Position numbers and translations under genes: made by a program. Below the pieces are notes generated by a model that did no database searches, was not told the origin of the DNA, and saw nothing but the letters and a program-made list of their open reading frames with translations. This document shows, one piece after another, positions 18,900 through 27,870 of a stretch of DNA of 46,814 nt. The DNA is from JBCCEJ01 sp039030335. GTDB lineage: Bacteria > Pseudomonadota > Gammaproteobacteria > HK1. The stretch covers positions 1 to 46,814 of the forward strand of contig JBCCEJ010000045.1 in the NCBI GenBank assembly GCA_039030335.1. Reading direction: 5' to 3'. Within the stretch, counting starts at the first letter, position 1, and each line of letters starts with the position of its first letter.

Positions 18900-18920
18900 C
18901 GAGGGCCAGTTTGGCCCTCG
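18900..18920. terminator. Convergent hairpin between MetE-like gene and DppDF-like gene
   Basis: cgagggcca (18900-18908) and tggccctcg (18912-18920) form a perfect 9-bp stem with a three-base loop. It lies in the 124-base gap between two convergent genes, so it may act in both directions. Neither side has a clear T tract, so rho-independent termination is not certain. Confidence 0.55.
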
Positions 18921-18951
18921 TGCTCGCCTCACCGCGACGAGACGCTGTCGC

Positions 18952-20610
18952 TCAGGTCTCGGCAGATTCCCCGATATTGTCTACTCCGCGCTCTTCGAGC
19001 ACGGTGCTGAGCCAGTTCGGGTCCATCTCCGGTACGGATGACAACAGTAAGTCGGTGTACGGGTGGTGCGGCGGCTTGAACATTTCCGTCTTCGGCCCTT
19101 GCTCTACAACCTCACCTTCCTTCATGACGACCACCTCGTCTGCAATCGACCGTACTGTCGCAAGATCGTGCGTAATGAACATGTAGGCGAGATTGAGTTC
19201 GTCTTGCAGCCGGTCCAACAACTTCAAAATACCCTCGGCGACAAGTTGATCGAGTGCACTCGTTACTTCGTCGCAGATGATGAAGGTCGGTTCAGCGGCC
19301 AGCGCCCGGGCGATCCCGATCCGCTGTTTCTGGCCGCCCGACAGTTCCGGCGGGAAGCGGTTGTAGAATTTCGACGGATCAAGCTCGATGAGATCCAGCA
19401 GCTCGTCGACACGGTTCTTGAGATCCGCCCCTCTCAGCCCGCCGTAGAACTCCGCCGGGCGGCCGATGATTTCGCTGATACGCACCTTCGGATTCAGCGC
19501 CGTATCGGCCATCTGATAGATCATCTGCGCCTGGCGGAGCTGATCCTTGGTACGCTCCTTGTAGCTCGCGGGCAGCGACTCACCGCGGAACTTGATCGAA
19601 CCGCTCTTCGGCGGCAACAGGCCGGTGATACACCGCGCAGTGGTCGATTTGCCAGAACCTGACTCACCGACGACCGCAACCGTCATACCAGCGTACACAT
19701 TGAACGAAACATCCCTGAGTACCGGGACGTCCCCATAAGCGGCGTCAACATTCTCGACCGACACCACAGGTACGGAATCGCCACCTTCGGTAGGGCGCGC
19801 CTTCTCGTCGCGCTGGAAACTGCGCACGGCCCAGAGCGACTTGGTGTAGTCGTCCTTGGGCGCGGAGAGCATCGTCTCGGTGTCGGCTTCTTCGACCTCG
19901 TTGCCCTTCAGTAGCACCTTGATGACGTCGGCCATCTGCGCCACTACGGCCAGATCGTGGGTGATATAGATCGCTGCCGTATTGAACTGATCGACGATGT
20001 CACGAATCGCGGCCAGCACCTCGATCTGCGTCGTCACATCGAGCGCGGTAGTGGGCTCGTCGAAGATGATCAGGTCGGGCCGACAGGCCATGGCCATCGC
20101 CGTCATGGCGCGCTGCAGCTGGCCGCCCGAAACCTGATGCGGATAGCGAAAGCCGATCTCGCGGGGATTCGGCAAACGCAGGCGCTGGTACAGATCCATC
20201 GCGTCTTCCTGCGCTTCCATGCGCTTCTTGATGCGATATTGCACCGGTGCTTCGGTATGCTGATCAATGAGCTTGTGGGCCGGGTTGAACGATGCAGCCG
20301 CCGACTGCGCAACGTAGGCGATGCGTGCGCCGCGCAGCGCCCGCAAGTCGGACTCCGGTGTCGTCGTGAGTTCCATGCCATCGAACTCGACCGAGCCGCC
20401 GGAGATCCGGCAACCGTCACGTGTAAACCCCATCGCGGCCAGGCCGATCGTGGACTTACCAGCCCCGGACTCCCCGATCAAACCCATGACCTGGCCCCGA
20501 TTCAGATCGAGGTCGACGCCGTGCACGATCTCGATCCAGTTCTCATCGGAATAGCCCTCGATTTTGAGATCCCGGACTTTCAGCAACTGGCTTTTTTCTT
20601 TAGTGGCCAT
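18952..20610 (-). CDS. Dipeptide/oligopeptide-type ABC transporter, fused double ATP-binding protein (DppD-DppF)
   Basis: Protein of 552 residues with two complete ABC domains in one chain. Half 1 has Walker A GESGAGKST, signature QVSGGQLQR, Walker B LIIFDEPTTALD and H-loop YITHDLAVVAQ. Half 2 has GESGSGKST, ELSGGQKQR, FIICDEVTSALD and FITHDLATV. Note the cysteine-Asp-Glu-Val in the second Walker B in place of DEP. The start ATG at 20610 is chosen because aaggag lies 8 bases upstream, overlapping the stop of the permease gene. It powers the two permeases encoded just upstream. Confidence 0.92.
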   Translation of the reverse strand: MATKEKSQLLKVRDLKIEGYSDENWIEIVHGVDLDLNRGQVMGLIGESGAGKSTIGLAAMGFTRDGCRISGGSVEFDGMELTTTPESDLRALRGARIAYVAQSAAASFNPAHKLIDQHTEAPVQYRIKKRMEAQEDAMDLYQRLRLPNPREIGFRYPHQVSGGQLQRAMTAMAMACRPDLIIFDEPTTALDVTTQIEVLAAIRDIVDQFNTAAIYITHDLAVVAQMADVIKVLLKGNEVEEADTETMLSAPKDDYTKSLWAVRSFQRDEKARPTEGGDSVPVVSVENVDAAYGDVPVLRDVSFNVYAGMTVAVVGESGSGKSTTARCITGLLPPKSGSIKFRGESLPASYKERTKDQLRQAQMIYQMADTALNPKVRISEIIGRPAEFYGGLRGADLKNRVDELLDLIELDPSKFYNRFPPELSGGQKQRIGIARALAAEPTFIICDEVTSALDQLVAEGILKLLDRLQDELNLAYMFITHDLATVRSIADEVVVMKEGEVVEQGPKTEMFKPPHHPYTDLLLSSVPEMDPNWLSTVLEERGVDNIGESAET

Positions 20611-20615
20611 GGACA

Positions 20616-21677
20616 TCACTCCTTAAGGCCGGACGACCGGAACAACATCCAGTCGACCACAAAGTTGACCGCAACGGTCAGCAGCGCGATCGCCGCCGCC
20701 GGAATCAGCGGCGTGATCTCGCCGAAGGTGATCAAAGTGGCGTTCTCACGCACCATCGACCCCCAGTCGGCGGTCGGTGGCTGAATGCCGAGTCCGAGGA
20801 ACGAGAGACCGGCTACCAGCAAGAACACGAAACAGAACTCGAGACCGAACTCGGCGATCAGCGGCGCTTTACAGTTCGGGAGGATCTCTTTTCGGATCAG
20901 GTACCAGAGCCGCTCGCCACGTAACCTCGCCGCTTCGATGTAGTCCATGACGACGACATCGCCAGCCACGGCGCGGGTCAGCCGGAAGACGCGCGGGGAG
21001 TAGATGATCGCGATGATGACCACCAGCACCGCAACGTTCGTGCCGAAGATACTGAGCAGCAGCAGGGCGAAGATAAGCGATGGTACCGACATCACGACGT
21101 CCGCAACGCGACCCAGGAACTGGTCCAGACGCCCGCCTTTCGTCGCAGCCAGCAACCCTGCCACGGCGCCGAGCAGAAATGCCAGGGCGGTCGCCACCAG
21201 CGCCAGGCCCACAGTGTTGCGCGCCCCGTAGATGATCCGGCTGAACATGTCGCGGCCGATCTGGTCAGCACCGAGCAGCATCTTCTCGTCCGCCGGTGCG
21301 AACGATTGGGAGATCACCTCGGCTTCGCCGTACGGAGCGATGACCGGCGCGAAGATGCCGGCGATCGCGTACGTGAAGATGACGAACAGACCGAACGACG
21401 CTGTCAGCGGCGCCGTGCGCATCACCCGGGCCCCTTCACGCGGCAGTATGAGGGCGAGGAATTCCCGGAACGAATAGGCAACCCCAGCCGCGAGACCGAT
21501 GATCCCGGCGATCACGGTGACGGTCCAAAGTGCCTGCTCGCCGCCGATGATCCCCATGATGAACGACGCCAGGGTCAGCGAGAAGATCAACAGAAAAGCC
21601 TGCCGCTTACCGAGGTAGGCGGCGAGACACGAAGCCCCGATGAGCAGGGCGTAATATCCAACTACAAAAGCATTCAT
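20616..21677 (-). CDS. Dipeptide-type ABC transporter permease (DppC-like) with N-terminal membrane extension
   Basis: Permease of 353 residues. The canonical DppC core starts near residue 88 (TAPLTASFGLFVIFTYAIAGIFAPVI) and includes LGADQIGRDMFSRIIYGAR, the EAA loop DYIEAARLRGERLWYLIRKEILPN and the typical end GLGIQPPTADWGSMV. Ahead of it are about 80 extra residues with three hydrophobic segments (about 4-22, 27-44 and 48-69), not found in ordinary DppC proteins of about 280-300 residues. The end overlaps the ribosome site of the ATPase gene. It forms the channel with the permease encoded 10 bases upstream. Confidence 0.9.
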   Translation of the reverse strand: MNAFVVGYYALLIGASCLAAYLGKRQAFLLIFSLTLASFIMGIIGGEQALWTVTVIAGIIGLAAGVAYSFREFLALILPREGARVMRTAPLTASFGLFVIFTYAIAGIFAPVIAPYGEAEVISQSFAPADEKMLLGADQIGRDMFSRIIYGARNTVGLALVATALAFLLGAVAGLLAATKGGRLDQFLGRVADVVMSVPSLIFALLLLSIFGTNVAVLVVIIAIIYSPRVFRLTRAVAGDVVVMDYIEAARLRGERLWYLIRKEILPNCKAPLIAEFGLEFCFVFLLVAGLSFLGLGIQPPTADWGSMVRENATLITFGEITPLIPAAAIALLTVAVNFVVDWMLFRSSGLKE

Positions 21678-21687
21678 GGCCGTGCCC

Positions 21688-22644
21688 TCACTTCGGATGA
21701 CGCAGACGCGGGTTGGTCAGAATGGCTCCGACGTCCGCTGCCAGGTTCAGCAAAATGAAGGTCGCGGCGAAGATGAGACAACAAGCCTGCACGACCGGGA
21801 AATCACGCTTGGTCACACTATCCACCAGCAGTTGGCCGATGCCTGGATAGACGAACACCACCTCGACCAGCACGACGCCGGTGATCAGGTAGGCCAGGTT
21901 CAGCGCTACGACGTTGATGATCGGCGCCCAGGAATTCGGCAGCGCGTGTCTGACGATCACCTTCCAGGCTGGCACGCCTTTCAATCTGGCCATCTCGATA
22001 TAGGGTGAAGCCAGCAGATTGATGATGGCCGCGCGTGTCATGCGCATCATGTGCGCGACCACGACCAGCACCATCGTCAGAGCCGGCAGAAAGGTCTTGT
22101 CCAGGCGCTCACCGAGTGGCATGTCGGAGTCGACCGTGGCCGGGAACGGAAACGCGCCGGTCTTGATCGACAGGTACAGAATCAGGATGTAGCCGAGGAA
22201 GAACTCGGGCGATGAAATCGAAGTCAGCGTGACGACGTTCGCGACCCGGTCGAACACGGAGTTGCGGAACAGCGCGACCAGGATACCGAGCGCGATGGCG
22301 ACCGGCACCGCGATCACAGCGGCATAAGCGGCCAGGAACAGCGTATTCATGAACCTTGGCGCGATCGCCTCGGTGACCGCTTCCTTACTGATCAGCGACA
22401 CGCCGAAGTCACCAACTACCGCGCCGCCAAGCCACTCGAAATAGCGCACGAACGCCGGTCGGTCGAGGCCAAGCTCTGAACGGAATGCTTTCAGGTTGTC
22501 GTCGGTCGCCCCTTGTCCCAATACCGCCTGCGCGATATCACCTGGTAGCAGCTCAACTGCGCCAAATATCAGGACTGAGATGACAAACAGCGTCAGCAGG
22601 CCAAGACCAAGCCGCTTCAGAACGATCTGAACGACATCGCCCAT
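21688..22644 (-). CDS. Dipeptide-type ABC transporter permease (DppB-like)
   Basis: Permease of 318 residues, with the family-typical N-terminus (LKRLGLGLLTLFVISVLIFGAVELLPGD), the periplasmic segment FRSELGLDRPAFVRYFEWLGGAVVGDFGVSL and the C-terminal EAA loop PYIEMARLKGVPAWKVIVRHALPNSWAPII. The last part, VVLVEVVFVYPGIGQLLVDSV, is diagnostic of DppB/OppB. Start ATG at 22644. It is separated from the binding-protein gene by about 230 bases that contain three inverted repeats. Confidence 0.93.
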   Translation of the reverse strand: MGDVVQIVLKRLGLGLLTLFVISVLIFGAVELLPGDIAQAVLGQGATDDNLKAFRSELGLDRPAFVRYFEWLGGAVVGDFGVSLISKEAVTEAIAPRFMNTLFLAAYAAVIAVPVAIALGILVALFRNSVFDRVANVVTLTSISSPEFFLGYILILYLSIKTGAFPFPATVDSDMPLGERLDKTFLPALTMVLVVVAHMMRMTRAAIINLLASPYIEMARLKGVPAWKVIVRHALPNSWAPIINVVALNLAYLITGVVLVEVVFVYPGIGQLLVDSVTKRDFPVVQACCLIFAATFILLNLAADVGAILTNPRLRHPK

Positions 22645-22802
22645 TCCAGTCTCCTCCCGGCCAAGGTCCCGTTCGCAATAGCCACGCGCGAAGCGGCGGT
22701 TGGAGGCGCTGACGAAACGAACACTTCGTCAGAGACACCAGTAGCTTAAGGCTACGTTGACGAAATCACCCGACCATTGTTGTTTGTAGTTCTGATTGGG
22801 TC

Positions 22803-22850
22803 GCGCGGCCACAAGGCCGCGCTCTGCGGCGGCCTGGCAAGACTGCCAGG
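22803..22850 (-). promoter_or_regulatory. Two consecutive GC hairpins after the dipeptide-type binding-protein gene
   Basis: Hairpin A pairs gcgcggcc (22803-22810) with ggccgcgc (22815-22822) around acaa. Hairpin B pairs cctggca (22833-22839) with tgccagg (22844-22850) around agac. Both lie just after the binding-protein stop codon (22875, minus strand) and before the DppB start. A third weaker stem, tgacgaa/ttcgtca (22710-22716 and 22725-22731), follows. None has a T tract. They probably stabilise the upstream message or reduce read-through. Confidence 0.6.
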
Positions 22851-22874
22851 TCGCCCCCGTGCGTGAGCCTCCGC

Positions 22875-24476
22875 TCAGGCAAACCACCAGCGGTGGTATC
22901 CGCGCGCACCATCCAGCTCCCACGATGCGCCAACGTTGTCAGCGTGACGGACCTTCTTATTCCGCGCGTACACAAAGTTCACGAAGATCGGGATGATGGT
23001 GCCACCATCATCTCGGGCGATCTGGCACATTTCGCGATATTGCTCGGCGCGGCGTTTCTCATCGAGTTCCGCTTTGGCCTGCAGCAGGAGCTTGTTGAAC
23101 TGGTCGTTCTTCCAATGTGCTTCGTTCCACGGCGCGTCGTCCTTGTACGCCAGCGTGAACATGTTGTCAGGCGTCGGGCGTGCGCCCCACTTGACGAACA
23201 CGAACGGTTTCTTCAGCCACACGTCAGACCAGTAGCCGTCATTCGGCTCACGCTTCACGTTGATCTTGATACCGGCCTTTTTCGCGTGCTCGCTGTACAG
23301 CACGCACATGTCGACTGCGCCGGGCAGCACGCTGTCCGCGGCCGAGAGGCTCACTTCCAGGTTGCTCATGCCGGCCTTTTTCAAGTGGAACTTGGCTTTG
23401 TCCGGATCGTAGGCGCGCTGCTCGATATCGGGCCAGTAGGGCATGCCGGGCGACACGTGGAAGTCGTTACCCGGCGTTGCGGTGCCGAACATGATCTTCT
23501 TGACGATGTCCTCGCGGTCGATGGCGTGCTTCAGGGCAAGGCGCACATCGACGTTATCGAACGGCGCGACGTCGCAGAACATCGGCAGCGTGATGGCCGA
23601 GCCGCTCGGGATGTTGTCGACTTCGATATTCGGGTTGCGGCCGAGCAGCGCGACGGTTTTCAGGTCGACGGAGGTGATCGAGTCGACGCTACCGGTGATG
23701 AGAGCTGTCTGACGCGCGTTCGGATCGTTCAGGCCGATCATTTCGATTTCGTCGAAGTACGCACCTTCTCGGTGCCAGCCGTCGTGACGTTTCAGCGAGG
23801 TACCGACGCCCGGTTCATGTTTGACGATCTGATAAGGACCCGCGCCCGTGCCGCTTTCCCAGTCGAGACTGCCGTCGGCCTTGGCCGGCAGCATCGCCAG
23901 GTGGTAATCGGTCATGACCCACGGCAGATCGGCGAAGCCCTGGTTCAGTTCGATGACGATCGTGTGCTGGTCTTTGGCCGAGATGTTCGTGACCGTCGTC
24001 AGCAGCGCCTTCGCCGCCGAGGTCGATTTCTCGCCACGGTGATGGTTCAGCGACGCGACGGCGTCTGCGGCGGTGAACTTCTTGCCGTTGTGGAACGTCG
24101 CGGACTTGCTGAGGCTGAACGTCCACACTTTGGCGTCCGGGGTCGCGCTCCACGAGTCGGCCATGTCCGGTCCGAGGTTGTTATCCGGCGTGATCTCGGT
24201 CAGATAGCTACGGTGCGCGTGCGCCAGCTGGATCTCGCCGACAGCCTGGTACTTGCCCGGGTCCATCTGATCGGAGGTGTTCATGTCATGGACGCCGACA
24301 CGGAACTTGCCGCCGCGCTTGGGCGTTGCTGCGTGCACGGACGATGACCACAGGCCGCTTGCCAAAGGCAGCGTCATGCCGGCAGCGGCCGCGTAGCTCA
24401 TGAATTCGCGGCGTCCGAGCTTGCCGCGCTTTGCGTCCTTGACGAGGAGGTCTTTCAGGTCTTTGGAATCGCTCAT
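22875..24476 (-). CDS. Dipeptide-type ABC transporter substrate-binding protein (family 5), Tat-exported
   Basis: Family-5 (DppA-like) periplasmic binding protein of 533 residues from the ATG at 24476, with aaggggaa 6-8 bases upstream. The N-terminus has about 20 charged residues followed by a twin-arginine signal: GRREFMSYAAAAG, a hydrophobic stretch, then SSVHAA. It would therefore be exported folded by Tat. Family features include DMADSWSATPDAKVWTFSLSKSATFHNGKKFTAADA split over the first domain, and DREDIVKKIMFGTATPGN. Family 5 binds peptides, opines, nickel chelates, glycosides and betaine-like compounds, so the substrate is open. The divergent enzyme operon suggests an N-methylated or cyclic amino acid. 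Confidence 0.9.
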   Translation of the reverse strand: MSDSKDLKDLLVKDAKRGKLGRREFMSYAAAAGMTLPLASGLWSSSVHAATPKRGGKFRVGVHDMNTSDQMDPGKYQAVGEIQLAHAHRSYLTEITPDNNLGPDMADSWSATPDAKVWTFSLSKSATFHNGKKFTAADAVASLNHHRGEKSTSAAKALLTTVTNISAKDQHTIVIELNQGFADLPWVMTDYHLAMLPAKADGSLDWESGTGAGPYQIVKHEPGVGTSLKRHDGWHREGAYFDEIEMIGLNDPNARQTALITGSVDSITSVDLKTVALLGRNPNIEVDNIPSGSAITLPMFCDVAPFDNVDVRLALKHAIDREDIVKKIMFGTATPGNDFHVSPGMPYWPDIEQRAYDPDKAKFHLKKAGMSNLEVSLSAADSVLPGAVDMCVLYSEHAKKAGIKINVKREPNDGYWSDVWLKKPFVFVKWGARPTPDNMFTLAYKDDAPWNEAHWKNDQFNKLLLQAKAELDEKRRAEQYREMCQIARDDGGTIIPIFVNFVYARNKKVRHADNVGASWELDGARGYHRWWFA

Positions 24477-24611
24477 ATGGTCTTCCCCTTGGCGTTGTTT
24501 TCCGCATTTTGACACGGTATTGCCGCTGGCCCGAGGCGCTCGCTGCGCCGGTTTGCCTGCGGCATCAGTATGGCCGATGTTAAGGCCAAGATCCTAGCTA
24601 TGTCGTCTGGC

Positions 24612-24639
24612 GCCGGGACGCCGGACCCGTCGTCCCGGC
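24612..24639 (-). terminator. Hairpin directly after the gntR-type gene
   Basis: gccgggacg (24612-24620) and cgtcccggc (24631-24639) form a perfect 9-bp stem with a 10-base loop. It abuts the stop codon of the regulator gene (24640) on the minus strand. There is no T tract. It may separate regulator from transporter transcription, so the transporter may need its own promoter in 24477-24611. Confidence 0.55.
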
Positions 24640-25332
24640 TCAACCGGTCCGCTCCCGTCCGAGGTCAAAATCGAGCGGCGCGGGCCGTGCGTAAAGATCC
24701 ATGTCTTCACGCGACAGTTCCCAGTGCGCGTGTGCGAGTGCGTGCGCGGCGGCGACATCGCCGCGCTCGATCGTCGCGATAAACTCGTCGTGGTGCTCAC
24801 TGGCGCTGTTCATACGGGCACGCATGCGCTCATCGCGCGGACGGTAGAAGGTCTGGCCGATGCGTGCGTGGTCGATCAGGAGGCGCTGCAAACTGGGCCA
24901 TAGATACGGGTTGTCCGCCATTTCGCCCATGACCAGGTGGAAGTGATTGTTGGCCGTCACCATCTGCCCGGCATCGCTCGCCCGCACCGCACGCACGAAG
25001 TCGCGCTGCGCCGCTTTTAGCGCAACCAGTTGCGGCGCTGTGTGATTTTCGACCGCCAGAGCCGCAATGGCTGCGTAGGTCGGCGGCGCCGTGCGGAAGA
25101 AACTCCGCAACGTCTTCAACGTCATCGGCGATACGAAGGCGCCACGATTGTCCTTCAGCGTCAGGTAGCCCTCACCCGCCAGCAGGCGCAGCACATCCCG
25201 TACTGGGGTTCGGGAGAGCCCGAATGAACGACCGAGCGACGCTTCGTCGAGGCTCTGCCCCGGTTCGAACTCCATCGTCAGCACGCAGCGCTTGATGTCG
25301 TCGTACAGCGCCTCTTTGCTCTTCTTGTTCAT
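24640..25332 (-). CDS. GntR-family transcriptional regulator (FadR/FCD subfamily)
   Basis: Regulator of 230 residues from the ATG at 25332 (MNKKSKEAL); twelve further codons upstream are open but less typical. The winged helix occupies about 1-70 (ASLGRSFGLSRTPVRDVLRLLAGEGYL and the wing LKDNRGAFVSP). The C-terminal all-helical FCD domain has the histidine-rich ligand pattern NNHFHLVMGEM, then SEHHDEFIATI and AHALAHAHW, consistent with a metal-assisted carboxylate site. It is transcribed away from the DapA-ALDH-MttB-oxidase operon and ahead of the importer genes. It therefore probably controls both through the site at 25407-25416. Confidence 0.9.
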   Translation of the reverse strand: MNKKSKEALYDDIKRCVLTMEFEPGQSLDEASLGRSFGLSRTPVRDVLRLLAGEGYLTLKDNRGAFVSPMTLKTLRSFFRTAPPTYAAIAALAVENHTAPQLVALKAAQRDFVRAVRASDAGQMVTANNHFHLVMGEMADNPYLWPSLQRLLIDHARIGQTFYRPRDERMRARMNSASEHHDEFIATIERGDVAAAHALAHAHWELSREDMDLYARPAPLDFDLGRERTG

Positions 25333-25406
25333 GCCGTGGTGTGGGTCGCTCGTACGGGCCGTTTGCAAGTGAATGTGCGCATGGGTCTGGACCTATCGTA
25401 CACATC

Positions 25407-25416
25407 TTGTACACAA
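25407..25416. promoter_or_regulatory. Candidate GntR/FadR-type operator
   Basis: ttgtacacaa is a palindrome of the form TTGTnnACAA, the usual layout of FCD-subfamily GntR operators. A further half site, gtacac (25398-25403), lies just to the left. It is in the 134-base gap between the divergent GntR gene and the DapA-family gene, placed so that it could control both promoters. Confidence 0.6.
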
Positions 25417-25466
25417 TATCCCAACGGCTGGATTCGTCCAACGTGCCTGACTGAGGAATAAGCACC

Positions 25467-26372
25467 ATGCGTTTCGAGGGCATCTACACCCCTATCGTTA
25501 CGCCCTACAACGACGATCACTCGATCAACACCGACCGTTTCGCCGAGGTTGTCGAGTTGCTGATCGGTGCCGGAGTGGCCGGCCTGGTCGTTGCAGGGAC
25601 CACCGGGGAGTACTACGCGCAAAGCACCGACGAGCGCCGCAAGATGATGCGGCTCGCCGCCGAGTTGATAAACAGCCGTGTGCCGCTCATCGTCGGTACC
25701 GGCGCGATGCGCACTGAAGACAGCATCGGCTACGCCGAGATGGCGGTCGAGACCGGCGCCGACGCGCTGCTGATCGCAACGCCGCCGTACGCCTACCCGA
25801 CGGGTCGCGAGATCGCGCTGCACGCGCTCGCTATCGACCGCGCCGCCAACCTGCCCGTGATGCTCTACAACTACCCGGGCCGCATGAGCGTCAACATGGA
25901 TGAAGACACGCTCGACCGGCTGGGCCGCAGTCCCAACTTCTGTGCGATCAAAGAAAGCTCTGGTGACCCGAATCGGCTGCACATGCTGGCGCGCGACTAT
26001 CCGCACATCCAGCTGTCTTGCGGCATGGACGATCAGGCCCTCGAATTCTTCGCCTGGGGCGCCCGTTCCTGGGTGTGTGCCGGATCCAACTTTGCCCCGG
26101 AAGCGCACATCGCCATGTACCGCGCCTGCGCTGTCGATGGTGACTTTACGAAGGGGCGCCGCATCATGTCGGCGATGCTGCCCCTGATGCGCGTGCTGGA
26201 ACAGGGCGGCAAATTCGTCCAGTGCATCAAGCACGGGCTGACGTTCCGCGGCATCGAGGCGGGTCCGCCGCGGCGTCCGTTGCAGCCACTCAACAAAGAC
26301 GAAAAGCGCGAACTCGAGCAAGTAGTCCAGACCATGAACACGGCCATAGCGGCCATCGAAGCGGAGGCGTGA
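25467..26372 (+). CDS. Dihydrodipicolinate synthase (DapA) family lyase or deaminase
   Basis: TIM-barrel class I lyase of 301 residues. The Schiff-base lysine is K162 (CAIKESSGD), the tyrosine is Y134 (MLYNYPGR) and the TT pair is T45/T46 (AGTTGE). These match T44/T45, Y133 and K161 of E. coli DapA almost to the number. A good gagga ribosome site lies 8-10 bases before the ATG. A second, biosynthetic DapA is not expected inside a catabolic operon. The neighbours (FAD oxidase and aldehyde dehydrogenase) point to a role like pyrroline-4-hydroxy-2-carboxylate deaminase (HypD), which gives 2-oxoglutarate semialdehyde. Other members of the family are sugar-acid aldolases and N-acetylneuraminate lyases. 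Confidence 0.88.
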   Translation: MRFEGIYTPIVTPYNDDHSINTDRFAEVVELLIGAGVAGLVVAGTTGEYYAQSTDERRKMMRLAAELINSRVPLIVGTGAMRTEDSIGYAEMAVETGADALLIATPPYAYPTGREIALHALAIDRAANLPVMLYNYPGRMSVNMDEDTLDRLGRSPNFCAIKESSGDPNRLHMLARDYPHIQLSCGMDDQALEFFAWGARSWVCAGSNFAPEAHIAMYRACAVDGDFTKGRRIMSAMLPLMRVLEQGGKFVQCIKHGLTFRGIEAGPPRRPLQPLNKDEKRELEQVVQTMNTAIAAIEAEA

Positions 26373-26373
26373 A

Positions 26374-27870
26374 ATGTCGGACCTGCTGACGCGAGACGAA
26401 TATCTCGCCATCGCGCGCGCCATCGACGCGCCGCGCGCACCCTTCATCGACGGAAAATTCCGCCGCGGCGCCGGTGAGCTGTTGCCGTCGGTCAATCCGG
26501 CCACCGGTGACGTGATCGCCGAGATCGCGGCGGCGAACGCTGCGGACGTCGATGAGGCCGTGGCAAAAGCCCGAGAAGCGTTCACGGCCGGGCACTGGCG
26601 CTGCATGCATCCCTCCGCGCGTAAGGAAGTGCTGATTCGCCTCGCCAAATTCATGGTGCGCAACCGGCGTGAACTCGCGGTCCTGGAGAGCCTGGATTCC
26701 GGGAAGCCCATTCGCGACTGCGAACTCATCGACGTGCCCGAAGCCATCAACACACTCAAGTGGCACGCGGAGGCGATCGACAAGATCTACGATCAGACGG
26801 CTCCGGCCGGGGAAGACGCGCTCGCGGTGATCGTGCGCGAGCCGGTGGGTGTGGTCGGTGCCGTGTTGCCGTGGAACTTCCCACTGCTGATGCTCGCCTG
26901 GAAGCTCGGCCCGGCGCTCGCCGCCGGGAACAGCGTGATCGTCAAACCGGCTGAACAAACCTCGCTGACAGCGCTCCGGGTAGCGGAACTGGCGATCGCC
27001 GCCGGCTTGCCGCGCGGCGTGCTGCAGGTGCTGCCGGGCGACGGACCCGCCGTGGGCGAGCCGCTCGGTCGGCACCCTGATGTCGACATGGTGAGTTTTA
27101 CCGGCTCGACCGACACCGGCCGCCATTTCCTGCGCTACTCGGCCGACAGCAACTTGAAGCGCATCGTGCTCGAATGTGGCGGCAAAAATCCCGCGGTCGT
27201 GCTGGACGACGCCGAGCGGCTCGATTTGGTGGCCGGTCACGTCGTCAACGCCGCGTTCTGGAACATGGGGGAAAACTGCTCCGCCAACTCGCGGCTGGTC
27301 GTGCACCGCGCGGTCAAGGACGAACTGCTCGAGCGCATTGTCGCCAGAGCCCGCGACTGGAAGACCGGCGATCCGCTGGACCCGGGTAACCATCTTGGCG
27401 CGCTGGTCGATGCCGAGCACTTCGCCAAGGTGTCGGGTTATCTCGCCGACGCGACCCCGTTGGTCGGCGGCGTGGCCGGCGACAACTTTGTACAACCAAC
27501 CGTGTTCGACGGTATCGAACCGTCGGATCGACTGGCGCGCGACGAGGTTTTCGGCCCGATCCTCTCCGTCATCACGGTCGGCTCCAACGACGAGGCGGTA
27601 GCGGTCGCCAACGACACCGACTATGGCTTGACGGCCAGCGTATTTAGCGGCGGCAGTGCCCGTGCCCTCCGCGCGGCACGCGCGATCCGAGCCGGCACGG
27701 TTACGGTCAACTGCTACGGCGAAGGCGATATCACCACGCCCTTTGGCGGCTATAAGCAGTCTGGTTTCGGGGGTCGCGACAATGGCATCCACGCCCATGA
27801 TCAATTCACGGAGACGAAGACCATCTGGGTCGACCTGACTGACAGCGCACCTGAAGAGCAAGTCCAATGA
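26374..27870 (+). CDS. NAD(P)-dependent aldehyde dehydrogenase
   Basis: Aldehyde dehydrogenase of 498 residues. Catalytic residues are N168 (PWNFP), E267 (LECGGKNP) and C302 (GENCSANSR), with the NAD-loop SFTGSTDTGR near 241-250. The gene starts two bases after the DapA-family stop. By closeness of pattern it resembles the PuuC/betaine-aldehyde/semialdehyde group. In this operon it would oxidise the semialdehyde formed by the DapA-family enzyme, for example 2-oxoglutarate semialdehyde to 2-oxoglutarate, or else an aldehyde released by oxidative demethylation. Its last bases overlap the MttB-family start (ATGA). Confidence 0.93.
   Translation: MSDLLTRDEYLAIARAIDAPRAPFIDGKFRRGAGELLPSVNPATGDVIAEIAAANAADVDEAVAKAREAFTAGHWRCMHPSARKEVLIRLAKFMVRNRRELAVLESLDSGKPIRDCELIDVPEAINTLKWHAEAIDKIYDQTAPAGEDALAVIVREPVGVVGAVLPWNFPLLMLAWKLGPALAAGNSVIVKPAEQTSLTALRVAELAIAAGLPRGVLQVLPGDGPAVGEPLGRHPDVDMVSFTGSTDTGRHFLRYSADSNLKRIVLECGGKNPAVVLDDAERLDLVAGHVVNAAFWNMGENCSANSRLVVHRAVKDELLERIVARARDWKTGDPLDPGNHLGALVDAEHFAKVSGYLADATPLVGGVAGDNFVQPTVFDGIEPSDRLARDEVFGPILSVITVGSNDEAVAVANDTDYGLTASVFSGGSARALRAARAIRAGTVTVNCYGEGDITTPFGGYKQSGFGGRDNGIHAHDQFTETKTIWVDLTDSAPEEQVQ

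Noticed and set aside
22863..24347. Plus-strand open frame of nearly 500 codons opposite the family-5 binding protein
   Set aside because: Antisense shadow; the minus-strand product has a Tat signal and family features.
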